Assembly (NCBI GenBank): GCA_021153325.1
Contig: JAGKTQ010000021.1
Span: forward strand, 1 to 46,975
Reading direction: 5' to 3'
Length of the DNA: 46,975 nt
Source: Lachnospiraceae bacterium
GTDB lineage: Bacteria > Bacillota > Clostridia > Lachnospirales > Lachnospiraceae
The notes beneath the pieces are model-generated. The model worked only from the letters and a program-made list of their open reading frames with translations, was not told the origin of the DNA and searched no databases. This document shows positions 24,976 through 32,630 of the stretch, in pieces. The position numbers were made by a program, and so were the translations under genes. How positions within the stretch are numbered: the first letter of the stretch is position 1; each line of letters begins with the position of its first letter.

Positions 24976-26556
24976 ATGGAACAGATCAGTTATAAGGAAT
25001 CAGCAATAGACGAGAGAATTATCCGTGCAGTGGAAGAAATGGGTTTTGAGAAGATGACACCCATCCAACAGCAGGCAATTCCTTGTTTTTTAGAAGGAAA
25101 AGATATTATAGGGCAGGCACAGACAGGAACTGGTAAAACAGCAGCATTTGGTATACCGGTACTTATGAGTGTAGATCCGGAAATACGCGATTTACAGGCA
25201 GTAGTACTTTGCCCGACAAGAGAGCTTGCTATTCAGGCGGCAGAAGAAATGCATAAATTTGCAAAGTATCTACATGGAGTAAAAATCCTTCCGGTATACG
25301 GAGGACAGGACATTTCAAGACAGATTCGTGCGTTAAAGGGAGGTGTTCAGATCGTTGTTGGAACTCCTGGGCGAGTTATGGATCATATGAGAAGACACAC
25401 ATTGAAACTGGACAACCTGAAAATGATCGTCTTGGACGAAGCAGATGAAATGTTAAATATGGGATTCCGTGAGGACATTGAAACCATATTAAAGGAAACA
25501 CCAGAAGATAGACAAACGGCACTTTTTTCAGCAACAATGCCGAAAGCAATTCTTGATATTACCCATACTTATCAAAAAGAAGATGCGGTACATGTCAAAG
25601 TAGCACAAAAAGAAGTAACAGTACCCCTCATTTCCCAATATTATTATCAGTTGCAAAGCAAGCAAAAAGAAGAAGTATTGAGCCGTCTTTTGGATTATTA
25701 TAATCCGAAACGTTCTCTTATTTTCTGCAATACAAAGAGAATGGTAGACCAGCTTACCGAAAATTTAAAAGCAAGAGGCTATAATGTAGAAGGTCTTCAT
25801 GGTGATTTATCTCAAAATCAAAGAGATACCGTTATGAACTTATTCCGTGGTGGAAGAGCAGACATTTTGATTGCCACAGATGTAGCAGCAAGAGGAATTG
25901 ACGTGGATGATGTGGAAGCGGTATTTAACTTTGACATACCGGAAGATATAGAATATTACGTGCACCGTATCGGAAGAACCGGTCGTGCAGGAAGAACCGG
26001 TCGTTCTTTTACGTTTGTAGTAGGAAGAGAAATCTATAAATTAAGAGAGATCGAAAGAACCTGTAAGACAAAGATCAAAGAAAAGAATATTCCGTCAGCA
26101 GCTGAAATTACAGCAGTGAAAGCGGATAAGATATTGAATGAAGCATTGGAGATCGCAGAAAATCAAGATTTGGACAGAATGATAGATATCATTGAGTCAA
26201 AGCTGGAATCTGGAGAGACCACTTCATTAGAACTGGCTGCTGCCTTTTTGAAGCTTGGTATGGGAGAAGAATTAAAAGATATCAAGATTGAAAAATTCGT
26301 TCCTCGTAAGGCAGGAAGCCGTGACAGACGAAATAATGACAGACGCACTGGTGCAGGAAGAAGTGAAAGAGGAAGCAGTAGAACAGGAAGCCGTGGCAGC
26401 TATCAAGGAGAAAAGAAGAGCTATGGCAGCTATGGAGATAAAAAGAATCGCAAATTTGACCGGAAAGATGCACAGACAAAAAATTATCGTACTACTCGCA
26501 AAACCGGTGAATTAAAAAGCAATAGACGAAGAGCCAAAAATGGAGAAGCAGTCTAA
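24976..26556 (+). CDS. deaD: DEAD-box ATP-dependent RNA helicase
   Basis: The 526-aa helicase remodels structured RNA in ribosome assembly, cold adaptation or decay; in Firmicutes the CshA type binds RNase Y. All core motifs are visible: Q motif PIQQQAIP, motif I AQTGTGKT, Ia PTRELA, Ib TPGR, II VLDEADEM, III SAT, V DVAARGIDV and VI HRIGRTGRAGR. After about residue 440 comes a basic Arg/Gly/Ser-rich tail that likely binds RNA and looks disordered. The choice between cshA, deaD and csdA names is not secure. The leader holds a possible attenuator. Confidence 0.92.
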   Translation: MEQISYKESAIDERIIRAVEEMGFEKMTPIQQQAIPCFLEGKDIIGQAQTGTGKTAAFGIPVLMSVDPEIRDLQAVVLCPTRELAIQAAEEMHKFAKYLHGVKILPVYGGQDISRQIRALKGGVQIVVGTPGRVMDHMRRHTLKLDNLKMIVLDEADEMLNMGFREDIETILKETPEDRQTALFSATMPKAILDITHTYQKEDAVHVKVAQKEVTVPLISQYYYQLQSKQKEEVLSRLLDYYNPKRSLIFCNTKRMVDQLTENLKARGYNVEGLHGDLSQNQRDTVMNLFRGGRADILIATDVAARGIDVDDVEAVFNFDIPEDIEYYVHRIGRTGRAGRTGRSFTFVVGREIYKLREIERTCKTKIKEKNIPSAAEITAVKADKILNEALEIAENQDLDRMIDIIESKLESGETTSLELAAAFLKLGMGEELKDIKIEKFVPRKAGSRDRRNNDRRTGAGRSERGSSRTGSRGSYQGEKKSYGSYGDKKNRKFDRKDAQTKNYRTTRKTGELKSNRRRAKNGEAV

Positions 26557-26592
26557 GACAAGGAAAAGTCTTGCAATAAGGAGGCTTAACAA

Positions 26593-27249
26593 GTGAAGGA
26601 CGGAAAATGTATCATAATTTGTGCCGGAGACTTTACTCCGGTAGAAATTAAGAAAAAAGAAGGTGACTATGTCATTGCAGTGGATGGCGGTTACTTATAT
26701 AGCAAAGTAGCAGAGGTTGCTCCGGATTTAATTGTAGGAGATTTTGATTCGGTAGGTGCTGCAGAAGCAGAAGAGCTTTCTATGATGAAGATGACAGCTC
26801 CGGAAAGAATTGTGGAATTGAATTCCTGCAAGGATGATACGGATACGCTGGCGGCATTGAAGATCGGCTTAGAAAAAGGGTATCGAAACTTTCATATTTA
26901 CGCAGCAATGGGTGGAAGACTGGAGCATACGATTGCCAACATACAATCCCTTCATTTTTTGAAAAATCATGGGGCAAAAGGCTACATTATGGATGCCTTT
27001 TGTATGATGACATTGATTCAAAATGAAACGGTTGCTTTTCAAAAGAATATGGAAGGTTATTTATCCTTATTTTCGTTGAATGAAAAGGCAAAAGGCGTTA
27101 CGATAAAGAATATGAAATATCTTTTAGATTATGCAGAAGTAACGAATGATTTCCCAATAGGGATCAGTAATGAATTTATTGGAGAAGAAGGGGAAGTTAC
27201 CGTAGAAGATGGAACCCTGTTAGCGATTATAAGATGGGCGGAGGAATGA
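26593..27249 (+). CDS. thiN: Thiamine pyrophosphokinase
   Basis: The 218-aa enzyme transfers pyrophosphate from ATP to thiamine, making the active cofactor. Motifs are DGGYLY, IVGDFDSV, KDDTDTLAAL and GGRLEHTIANI, which hold the metal and nucleotide ligands, with the beta-sandwich substrate domain at the C-terminus. The start is GTG, with ATAAGGAGG 9-10 bases upstream. It follows the helicase by 36 bases and may share its message. Confidence 0.94.
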   Translation: MKDGKCIIICAGDFTPVEIKKKEGDYVIAVDGGYLYSKVAEVAPDLIVGDFDSVGAAEAEELSMMKMTAPERIVELNSCKDDTDTLAALKIGLEKGYRNFHIYAAMGGRLEHTIANIQSLHFLKNHGAKGYIMDAFCMMTLIQNETVAFQKNMEGYLSLFSLNEKAKGVTIKNMKYLLDYAEVTNDFPIGISNEFIGEEGEVTVEDGTLLAIIRWAEE

Positions 27250-27263
27250 TCCTCCGCCTTTTT
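27237..27263 (+). terminator. Rho-independent terminator overlapping the thiN stop
   Basis: GGCGGAGG (27237-27244) and CCTCCGCC (27251-27258) flank a 6-base loop that contains part of the thiN stop codon; five T follow. Confidence 0.9.
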
Positions 27264-27290
27264 GTATGAAGAAAAATCAGGATAAGACAA

Positions 27291-28460
27291 TCAGCAATAA
27301 GACTTATCTACTTCAATGACAGTGTAATAATTTGGATTTAAGGTAGAAAATGCTGTTGCAATGTATTCTCTGATTTCTGTATCAGAATATGTAAAATCAT
27401 AAGGAACAACCACATCAAAAATAATATTTGTGTGGGTAGGACCTTTTACAAGACGAAAGTCGTGTAAAGATAAATTAGGAGAAAGCTTATGTATAAATCC
27501 GATTGCATGTTCTTTTAATTCTTGTGTTTCTTTGTCATCATTGCAGATCGGGTCCATATGTATAACGGCTTCACATTGTAAAGTTGTGCGAAGCTCATGC
27601 TCAATGTTGTCGATCGTATCGTGAAGGGCAAGCAGATCACCGGAAGCAGGAACTTCTGCATGGAGAGATACCATGAGACGCCCAGGACCATAGTCATGTA
27701 CAATCAGATCATGGAGGCCAAGTACCGTATCGTCGTAGGAGAGTACGATCTCTTCTACATTTTTTACAAATTCCGGGTCAGGTGACTGACCAAGCAGTGG
27801 ATTGATGGTATCCTTGATCGCAGAAAAACCAGCATAAAAAATGAACAATCCGACTACAATACCACAGTATCCATCGATGTTAATTCCAGTAAAATGAGAA
27901 ATTAAAGTAGCAACCAGAACGGCGGTTGTGGCAAGAGAGTCGCTGAGGCTATCGGTTGCAGTTGCCTTCATGGCAGCACTGTTGATCTTTTTACTGATCT
28001 TTGTATTGTAAAAGCTCATATAAAGTTTTACAGCAATAGAAACAAGTAAGATTAGAACGACCAAAATGCTGAATGTGATTTCTTCCGGATGTAAAATTTT
28101 AGAAATCGATGATTTTATCAATTCTACAGCCATGACCAGAATGGCAATAGAAACCAGTGCACCGGAAAGATACTCGATTCTTCCATGACCAAAAGGATGT
28201 CCGGAATCTGGTTTCTGACCAGCCATTTTAAATCCGACAAGTGTGATGACGGAGGAAGCAGCATCGGACAAGTTGTTAAAGGCATCGGCAGTGATCGCAA
28301 TGGAATTGCTGAAAAAACCTGCAAGAAATTTGCCGACAAATAACAGGATATTGAAAGCGATACCAACAGCTCCGCAAAGGACACCATAGGCTTGACGAAC
28401 GACAGGAGATGCCGTGTTTTTGTAATCTTTAATTAAAAATTTCGTTAAAAATGAAACCAT
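27291..28460 (-). CDS. Cation diffusion facilitator, probable manganese exporter
   Basis: The 389-aa CDF protein has six hydrophobic segments and a long cytoplasmic C-terminal part that seems to hold two ferredoxin-like metal sub-domains. Site A is N62-x3-D66 in helix 2 (ADAFNNLSD) and D170-x3-D174 in helix 5 (ATDSLSD). An Asn/Asp/Asp/Asp set is the one described for Mn exporters such as pneumococcal MntE, whereas Zn exporters carry His/Asp. HPFGHGRIEYLSG after helix 2 is typical of the group. The promoter region holds a palindrome at the predicted transcription start. Metal choice is an inference. Confidence 0.88.
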   Translation of the reverse strand: MVSFLTKFLIKDYKNTASPVVRQAYGVLCGAVGIAFNILLFVGKFLAGFFSNSIAITADAFNNLSDAASSVITLVGFKMAGQKPDSGHPFGHGRIEYLSGALVSIAILVMAVELIKSSISKILHPEEITFSILVVLILLVSIAVKLYMSFYNTKISKKINSAAMKATATDSLSDSLATTAVLVATLISHFTGINIDGYCGIVVGLFIFYAGFSAIKDTINPLLGQSPDPEFVKNVEEIVLSYDDTVLGLHDLIVHDYGPGRLMVSLHAEVPASGDLLALHDTIDNIEHELRTTLQCEAVIHMDPICNDDKETQELKEHAIGFIHKLSPNLSLHDFRLVKGPTHTNIIFDVVVPYDFTYSDTEIREYIATAFSTLNPNYYTVIEVDKSYC

Positions 28461-28511
28461 AAAAGCCCCCGCTCTATTTGATAAATTTTGATTAAGTAAT
28501 CTATATTTATG

Positions 28512-28524
28512 AGTAACGGTTACT
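28512..28524. promoter_or_regulatory. Palindrome over the CDF transcription start (possible metal-regulator site)
   Basis: AGTAAC-G-GTTACT is a perfect inverted repeat directly downstream of the minus-strand -10. A second, overlapping inverted repeat TACTA-3-TAGTA lies at 28521-28533. Confidence 0.55.
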
Positions 28525-28553
28525 ATTGTAGTACAGTTTGACTAAAAAAACAA
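28525..28553 (-). promoter_or_regulatory. Promoter of the CDF exporter gene
   Basis: On the minus strand, TTGTTT and TACAAT (28530-28525) are separated by 17 bp, about 65 bp before the start codon. Confidence 0.5.
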
Positions 28554-28672
28554 CCATTATTTTACAAAAATATAGTGGTTTTATACAATAATGAAAGTTA
28601 TTTTCATTTAGAGGGAAAGTCAGGAACAAGGCAGATGGCGGAAATAATGAAAAATTATAATAAAAAGAGCGG

Positions 28673-28701
28673 TTGCTAACAAAAGGAAATTAGAGTATAA
28701 T
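28673..28701 (+). promoter_or_regulatory. gpmI promoter
   Basis: TTGCTA (28673-28678) and TATAAT (28696-28701) have a 17-bp spacer, 58 bp before the gpmI start. Confidence 0.7.
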
Positions 28702-28759
28702 TTTTGCGGATGGAGATTTATGTATCCTAGTGAAAAAGTAAATAAAGAAGGAGACTATT

Positions 28760-30301
28760 ATGAGTAAAAAAACAACCGTATTAATGATTTTAGACGGCTA
28801 TGGTTTAAACAGCAAAGTCGAAGGTAATGCAGTAGCAGAAGCAAAGACTCCTGTTATGGATAAATTAATGAAAGAATATCCTTTTGTAAAAGGAAATGCC
28901 AGCGGTATGGCAGTAGGACTTCCAGAAGGTCAGATGGGAAATTCTGAAGTAGGACATTTGAATATGGGTGCAGGACGTATCGTATATCAGGAACTTACCA
29001 GAATTACAAAAGAAATTCAGGACGGTACTTTCTTTGAAAATCCAGCATTATTAAAAGCAGTAGAAAACTGCAAGAAGAATGATTCCGCAATGCATTTCTT
29101 CGGACTCTTATCTGATGGTGGTGTACACAGTCACAATACACACCTTTACGGACTTTTAGAGCTTGCAAAAAGAAATGGACTTACAAAAGTGTATGTACAC
29201 GGCTTCTTAGATGGACGTGATACACCTCCTGCAAGCGGAAAAGAATATGCAGAGCAGTTAAATGAAAAAATGAAAGAGATTGGTGTAGGTGAAATCGCTT
29301 CTGTTATGGGACGTTACTATGCTATGGATAGAGATAACAACTACGACAGAGTAAAATTAGCTTATGATGCGCTTACAAAAGGGGAAGGCTTAACAGCAGA
29401 AAACGGAGTAGCTGCTATTCAGGCTTCTTATGACAGAGACGAAACAGACGAATTTGTAAAACCTACTGTAGTGGTAAAAGATGGACAGCCTCTGGCAACG
29501 ATCAAAGATAAAGATTCCGTTGTATTCTTTAACTTCAGACCGGACCGTGCAAGAGAGATCACAAGATGTTTCTGTGATGATGATTTCAAAGGTTTTGACA
29601 GACCAAACAGAGTAGATACTACATTCGTATGCTTCTCAGATTATGATCCAACGATTCCGAACAAAGAAGTAGCATTCCACAAGATCGCTGTAACAAATAC
29701 ATTCGGTGAATGGCTTGCAGCAAATAACATGACACAGGCTAGAATTGCAGAAACAGAAAAATATGCACATGTTACTTTCTTCTTCAATGGTGGTGTGGAA
29801 GAACCGAACAAGGGAGAAGACAGAATCCTTGTCAATTCTCCAAAGGTTGCAACGTATGATCTGAAACCAGAGATGAGTGCTTATGAAGTATGTGATAAAT
29901 TGACAGATGCCATCCGTTCCGGCAACTATGATGTGATCATCATTAACTTTGCAAATCCGGATATGGTAGGTCATACAGGTGTGGAAGCTGCAGCGATCAA
30001 AGCAGTAGAAGCAGTAGATGAATGTGTAGGTAAAGCAGTAGAAGCAATCAAAGAAGTAGATGGAACTATGTTTATCTGTGCAGACCATGGTAATGCAGAA
30101 CAGCTTGTTGATTACGAAACAGGTGCACCATTTACAGCACATACTACAAATGAAGTACCATTCATTTTAGTAAACTATGATGAAGATTATACATTAAAAG
30201 AGGGCGGATGCTTAGCAGATATCGTTCCTACTTTAATTGAAACAATGGGTATGGAAAAACCAGCTGAAATGACAGGTCAGTCCTTATTGATCAAAAAATA
30301 G
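28760..30301 (+). CDS. gpmI: 2,3-bisphosphoglycerate-independent phosphoglycerate mutase
   Basis: The 513-aa metalloenzyme interconverts 3- and 2-phosphoglycerate. It has the N-terminal metal motif LMILDGYGL, the phosphoserine in GQMGNSEVGHLNMGAGR near 60-75, HSHNTHLYGLL, GRYYAMDRDNN, FNFRPDRAREIT and the C-terminal metal site ICADHGNAEQ. Length is normal. It is followed 3 bases later by a dehydrogenase gene. GAAGGAG lies 8 bases before the start. Confidence 0.97.
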   Translation: MSKKTTVLMILDGYGLNSKVEGNAVAEAKTPVMDKLMKEYPFVKGNASGMAVGLPEGQMGNSEVGHLNMGAGRIVYQELTRITKEIQDGTFFENPALLKAVENCKKNDSAMHFFGLLSDGGVHSHNTHLYGLLELAKRNGLTKVYVHGFLDGRDTPPASGKEYAEQLNEKMKEIGVGEIASVMGRYYAMDRDNNYDRVKLAYDALTKGEGLTAENGVAAIQASYDRDETDEFVKPTVVVKDGQPLATIKDKDSVVFFNFRPDRAREITRCFCDDDFKGFDRPNRVDTTFVCFSDYDPTIPNKEVAFHKIAVTNTFGEWLAANNMTQARIAETEKYAHVTFFFNGGVEEPNKGEDRILVNSPKVATYDLKPEMSAYEVCDKLTDAIRSGNYDVIIINFANPDMVGHTGVEAAAIKAVEAVDECVGKAVEAIKEVDGTMFICADHGNAEQLVDYETGAPFTAHTTNEVPFILVNYDEDYTLKEGGCLADIVPTLIETMGMEKPAEMTGQSLLIKK

Positions 30302-30304
30302 TAT

Positions 30305-31195
30305 ATGAAAGTATTTGTATGTGAACCGATCCATGAAAAAGCAATGGAATATTTAAAGGAACACGCCGAAGTGCTGTCTGACTGGAAGGACATCGGCGAA
30401 GTGGATGCTGTGATACAAAGAACTTTTATGCTGGACAAAACTCTTCTTGATAAAATGCCAAACTTAAAGCGAATTTCTGTTCATGGAACTGGTACGGATA
30501 GTATCGATATGAAAGAAGTAGATAAAAGGGGAATCGTCGTGACGACCACTCCGGGTGAAAATGCCCGTTCAGTGGCGGAACTGGCGATGACCTTTATATT
30601 GGCGCTTGGCAAGAAAATAGTGCTTGGAGATCGAAAACTGCAAAAGGGAGATCCGCTTATTAATGGTGACTTTTCTTTGCGTGGAATAGAACTATTTGGA
30701 AAAAAAATAGGGCTTTTAGGTGTGGGAGATATTGGCTGCATACTGGCACAATTAGGTCACGCTTTTGGCATGGAGATTTATGGTTTTTCTGCCCACGGCT
30801 ATACAGAAAAATATGAACAGTTTCATATTAAGCCTTGTAGCAGTTTGGAAGAACTTTTGCAGGAAGCCGATTTTTTAAATATTTCCATCCCTTTAAATGA
30901 CAGTACACGAGGCATGATTGGGGAAAAAGAGCTTGCCCTTATGAAAAAGAGTGCCTGTCTGATCAATACGGCAAGAGGGGAGATTGTACAGGAAAACGCG
31001 CTGTATGAAGCACTAAAAAATGGAACAATAGCAGGTGCTGCCTGCGATGTGTTTAAAAAAGAACCTCCTGTAAAAAAAGAAAATCCTCTTCTTACGCTGG
31101 ATAATTTTATTGCCACACCGCATATTGGAGCCAATACAGATGAAGCATTATATCGAGTAGGAATGAAGGCAGTAAAGAATGTGTTGGTTTCATAA
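30305..31195 (+). CDS. D-isomer specific 2-hydroxyacid dehydrogenase
   Basis: The 296-aa protein is in the SerA/hydroxypyruvate reductase family. Seen are the NAD motif GLLGVGDIG near 140, catalytic Arg in NTARGEIV, Glu in FKKEPP and His in TPHIGANT. It is a little shorter than most members and lacks the SerA regulatory ACT domain. Coupling to gpmI (3-base gap) suggests a phosphoglycerate- or glycerate-related substrate, but the sequence alone cannot tell. No clear ribosome site is visible; translation is probably coupled to gpmI. Confidence 0.85.
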   Translation: MKVFVCEPIHEKAMEYLKEHAEVLSDWKDIGEVDAVIQRTFMLDKTLLDKMPNLKRISVHGTGTDSIDMKEVDKRGIVVTTTPGENARSVAELAMTFILALGKKIVLGDRKLQKGDPLINGDFSLRGIELFGKKIGLLGVGDIGCILAQLGHAFGMEIYGFSAHGYTEKYEQFHIKPCSSLEELLQEADFLNISIPLNDSTRGMIGEKELALMKKSACLINTARGEIVQENALYEALKNGTIAGAACDVFKKEPPVKKENPLLTLDNFIATPHIGANTDEALYRVGMKAVKNVLVS

Positions 31196-31238
31196 AATAA
31201 AATAGAAGCAATCTTTTAATATTATTTAAGATTTCCTT

Positions 31239-31264
31239 AAGCCGCTTGTAAAAGAGCGGCTTTC
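31239..31264 (+). terminator. Terminator after the dehydrogenase gene
   Basis: AAGCCGCT (31239-31246) pairs with AGCGGCTT (31255-31262). The T tail is short. The loop also holds the -35 of the next promoter. Confidence 0.7.
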
Positions 31265-31274
31265 CGTTTATACT
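31246..31274 (+). promoter_or_regulatory. Promoter of the GntR-ABC operon
   Basis: TTGTAA (31246-31251) and TATACT (31269-31274) have a 17-bp spacer. Confidence 0.5.
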
Positions 31275-31292
31275 AACTGTATTAATCAAGAT

Positions 31293-31309
31293 AGTACACT
31301 TAGTGCACT
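31293..31309. promoter_or_regulatory. Probable GntR (YtrA-type) operator
   Basis: AGTACACT-T-AGTGCACT is a near-perfect inverted repeat about 12 bp after the predicted transcription start and 54 bp before the regulator gene. YtrA-type repressors are usually autoregulated from such sites. Confidence 0.6.
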
Positions 31310-31362
31310 GATTAGAAAAGACTTTTAAAACTTTTGCATTAAGGTGTATGGAAAGGAGAACT

Positions 31363-31728
31363 ATGATTGTCGTAGATTATAAAGATACCAGACCAATTTA
31401 TGAACAGATCGTAGAACGGTTTCAAAATCTGATCTTGACAGGTGTGTTGAAGGTGGATGAGCAGCTTCCCTCTGTCAGGAGTCTTGCAATGGAATTGTCG
31501 ATCAATCCCAATACCATTCAGAAAGCATATTCAGAATTGGAGCGAAGAGGCTTTATTTATACTGTGAAGGGAAAAGGTAACTTCGTAACTTATAAAGAGG
31601 AATTGATGGAATACAAAAAGAAAGAGCTTAAGAAAAAGATCGATGATGTGGTAGAAGAAGCAGAAGAGGTAGGAATTGCAAAAGCTACCATTATATATTA
31701 CTTGGAGAATGGGGGAGACAGCTTATGA
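31363..31728 (+). CDS. GntR family regulator, YtrA subfamily
   Basis: The 121-aa protein has an N-terminal winged helix (RPIYEQIVERFQNLILTGVLKVDEQLPSVRSLAMELSINPNTIQKAYSELERRGFIYTVKGKGNFV) and a short helical dimerisation tail, the layout of YtrA. Such proteins repress the ABC transporter operons they lead. An upstream ATG at 31348 is in frame, but GAAAGGAG before 31363 fits this start better. The stop overlaps the next start (ATGA). Confidence 0.92.
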   Translation: MIVVDYKDTRPIYEQIVERFQNLILTGVLKVDEQLPSVRSLAMELSINPNTIQKAYSELERRGFIYTVKGKGNFVTYKEELMEYKKKELKKKIDDVVEEAEEVGIAKATIIYYLENGGDSL

Positions 31729-32630
31729 TAGAGGTCAAAAAGATTTCCAAATCTTTTGATGGTTTTAAGGCAGTAAATGATGTTACGGTCACGATAACCG
31801 AACGAAACGTATTTGGACTTGTAGGAACGAATGGAGCCGGAAAAAGTACAGTGCTCAGAATGATAGCAGGTGTTTATAAACCGGATGCGGGAACTATTAC
31901 GATAGACGAAAGTCCAGTTTTTGATAATATGGAGACAAAAAAGAAGCTTTTCTTTATTGCAGATGAACCGTATTTTTTTGCCAATGCTACGGCAGCAGAT
32001 ATGCAGAAATACTATGCGAGTATTTATGAAGAGTTTGATGTAGAGCAGTTTTATCGTTACTTATCTCATTTTGAATTAGATAAACGCCGAAAGATCAATA
32101 CTTACTCTAAGGGAATGAAAAAACAGTTGGCATTGCTTTTGGGAATCAGTGCAAAAACAAAGTATTTATTATGCGACGAGACGTTCGATGGTCTCGACCC
32201 GGTCATGAGACAGGGCGTGAAGAGCATTTTTGCAGATGAAATTGAACGGCGTGGTCTGACACCGATTATTGCTTCGCACAATTTAAGGGAATTAGAAGAT
32301 ATTTGTGATCATGTAGGTCTTTTGCATAAGGGTGGCGTATTGCTTTCCAAGGATTTGGAGGAAATGAAATGCAATATCCAGAAAGTACAGTGTGTTTTCC
32401 GTGATCCCGAAGAGGAGAAAAAGGCTATGGCTGCATTGCATATTATAAAAGACGAGAGAAGAGGATCTCTGCATACCTTTACAGTCAGGGGAAACAGAGA
32501 GCAGGTTATGGAAATGTTGGAGAAGACAGATACGGTATTTTGTGAGGTTCTTCCTTTGTCGCTTGAAGAAATCTTTATCAGTGAAACGGAGGTAGTGGGC
32601 TATGATGTCAAAAAACTCATTTTGGGCTAA
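31725..32630 (+). CDS. ABC transporter ATP-binding protein
   Basis: The 301-aa ATPase has Walker A GTNGAGKST near 35, a signature of the variant form TYSKGMKKQL, Walker B YLLCDETFDGLDP and the H-loop IIASHNLRELEDI. The C-terminal 90 residues form an extra domain common in YtrB-type ATPases. It overlaps the permease gene by 29 bases. Likely substrates of this class are peptides or antibiotics at the membrane; none can be named. Confidence 0.93.
   Translation: MIEVKKISKSFDGFKAVNDVTVTITERNVFGLVGTNGAGKSTVLRMIAGVYKPDAGTITIDESPVFDNMETKKKLFFIADEPYFFANATAADMQKYYASIYEEFDVEQFYRYLSHFELDKRRKINTYSKGMKKQLALLLGISAKTKYLLCDETFDGLDPVMRQGVKSIFADEIERRGLTPIIASHNLRELEDICDHVGLLHKGGVLLSKDLEEMKCNIQKVQCVFRDPEEEKKAMAALHIIKDERRGSLHTFTVRGNREQVMEMLEKTDTVFCEVLPLSLEEIFISETEVVGYDVKKLILG

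Larger units (their letters stand above)
28461..28695. other. Divergent regulatory region between the CDF exporter and gpmI
   Basis: No gene is supported. It contains the CDF promoter and palindrome (28512-28553), an imperfect 9-bp hairpin around 28552-28584 (AACCATTAT with ATAGTGGTT), and the gpmI -35. No yybP-ykoY-like manganese riboswitch is recognised by eye. Confidence 0.5.

Noticed and set aside
28552..28584. Manganese riboswitch before the CDF exporter
   Set aside because: The weak hairpin lies upstream of the predicted promoter, and the conserved yybP-ykoY loops are not seen.
29636..30142. 168-codon minus-strand frame inside gpmI
   Set aside because: Extreme Cys/Phe/Ile content and full overlap with a certain gene; a shadow.
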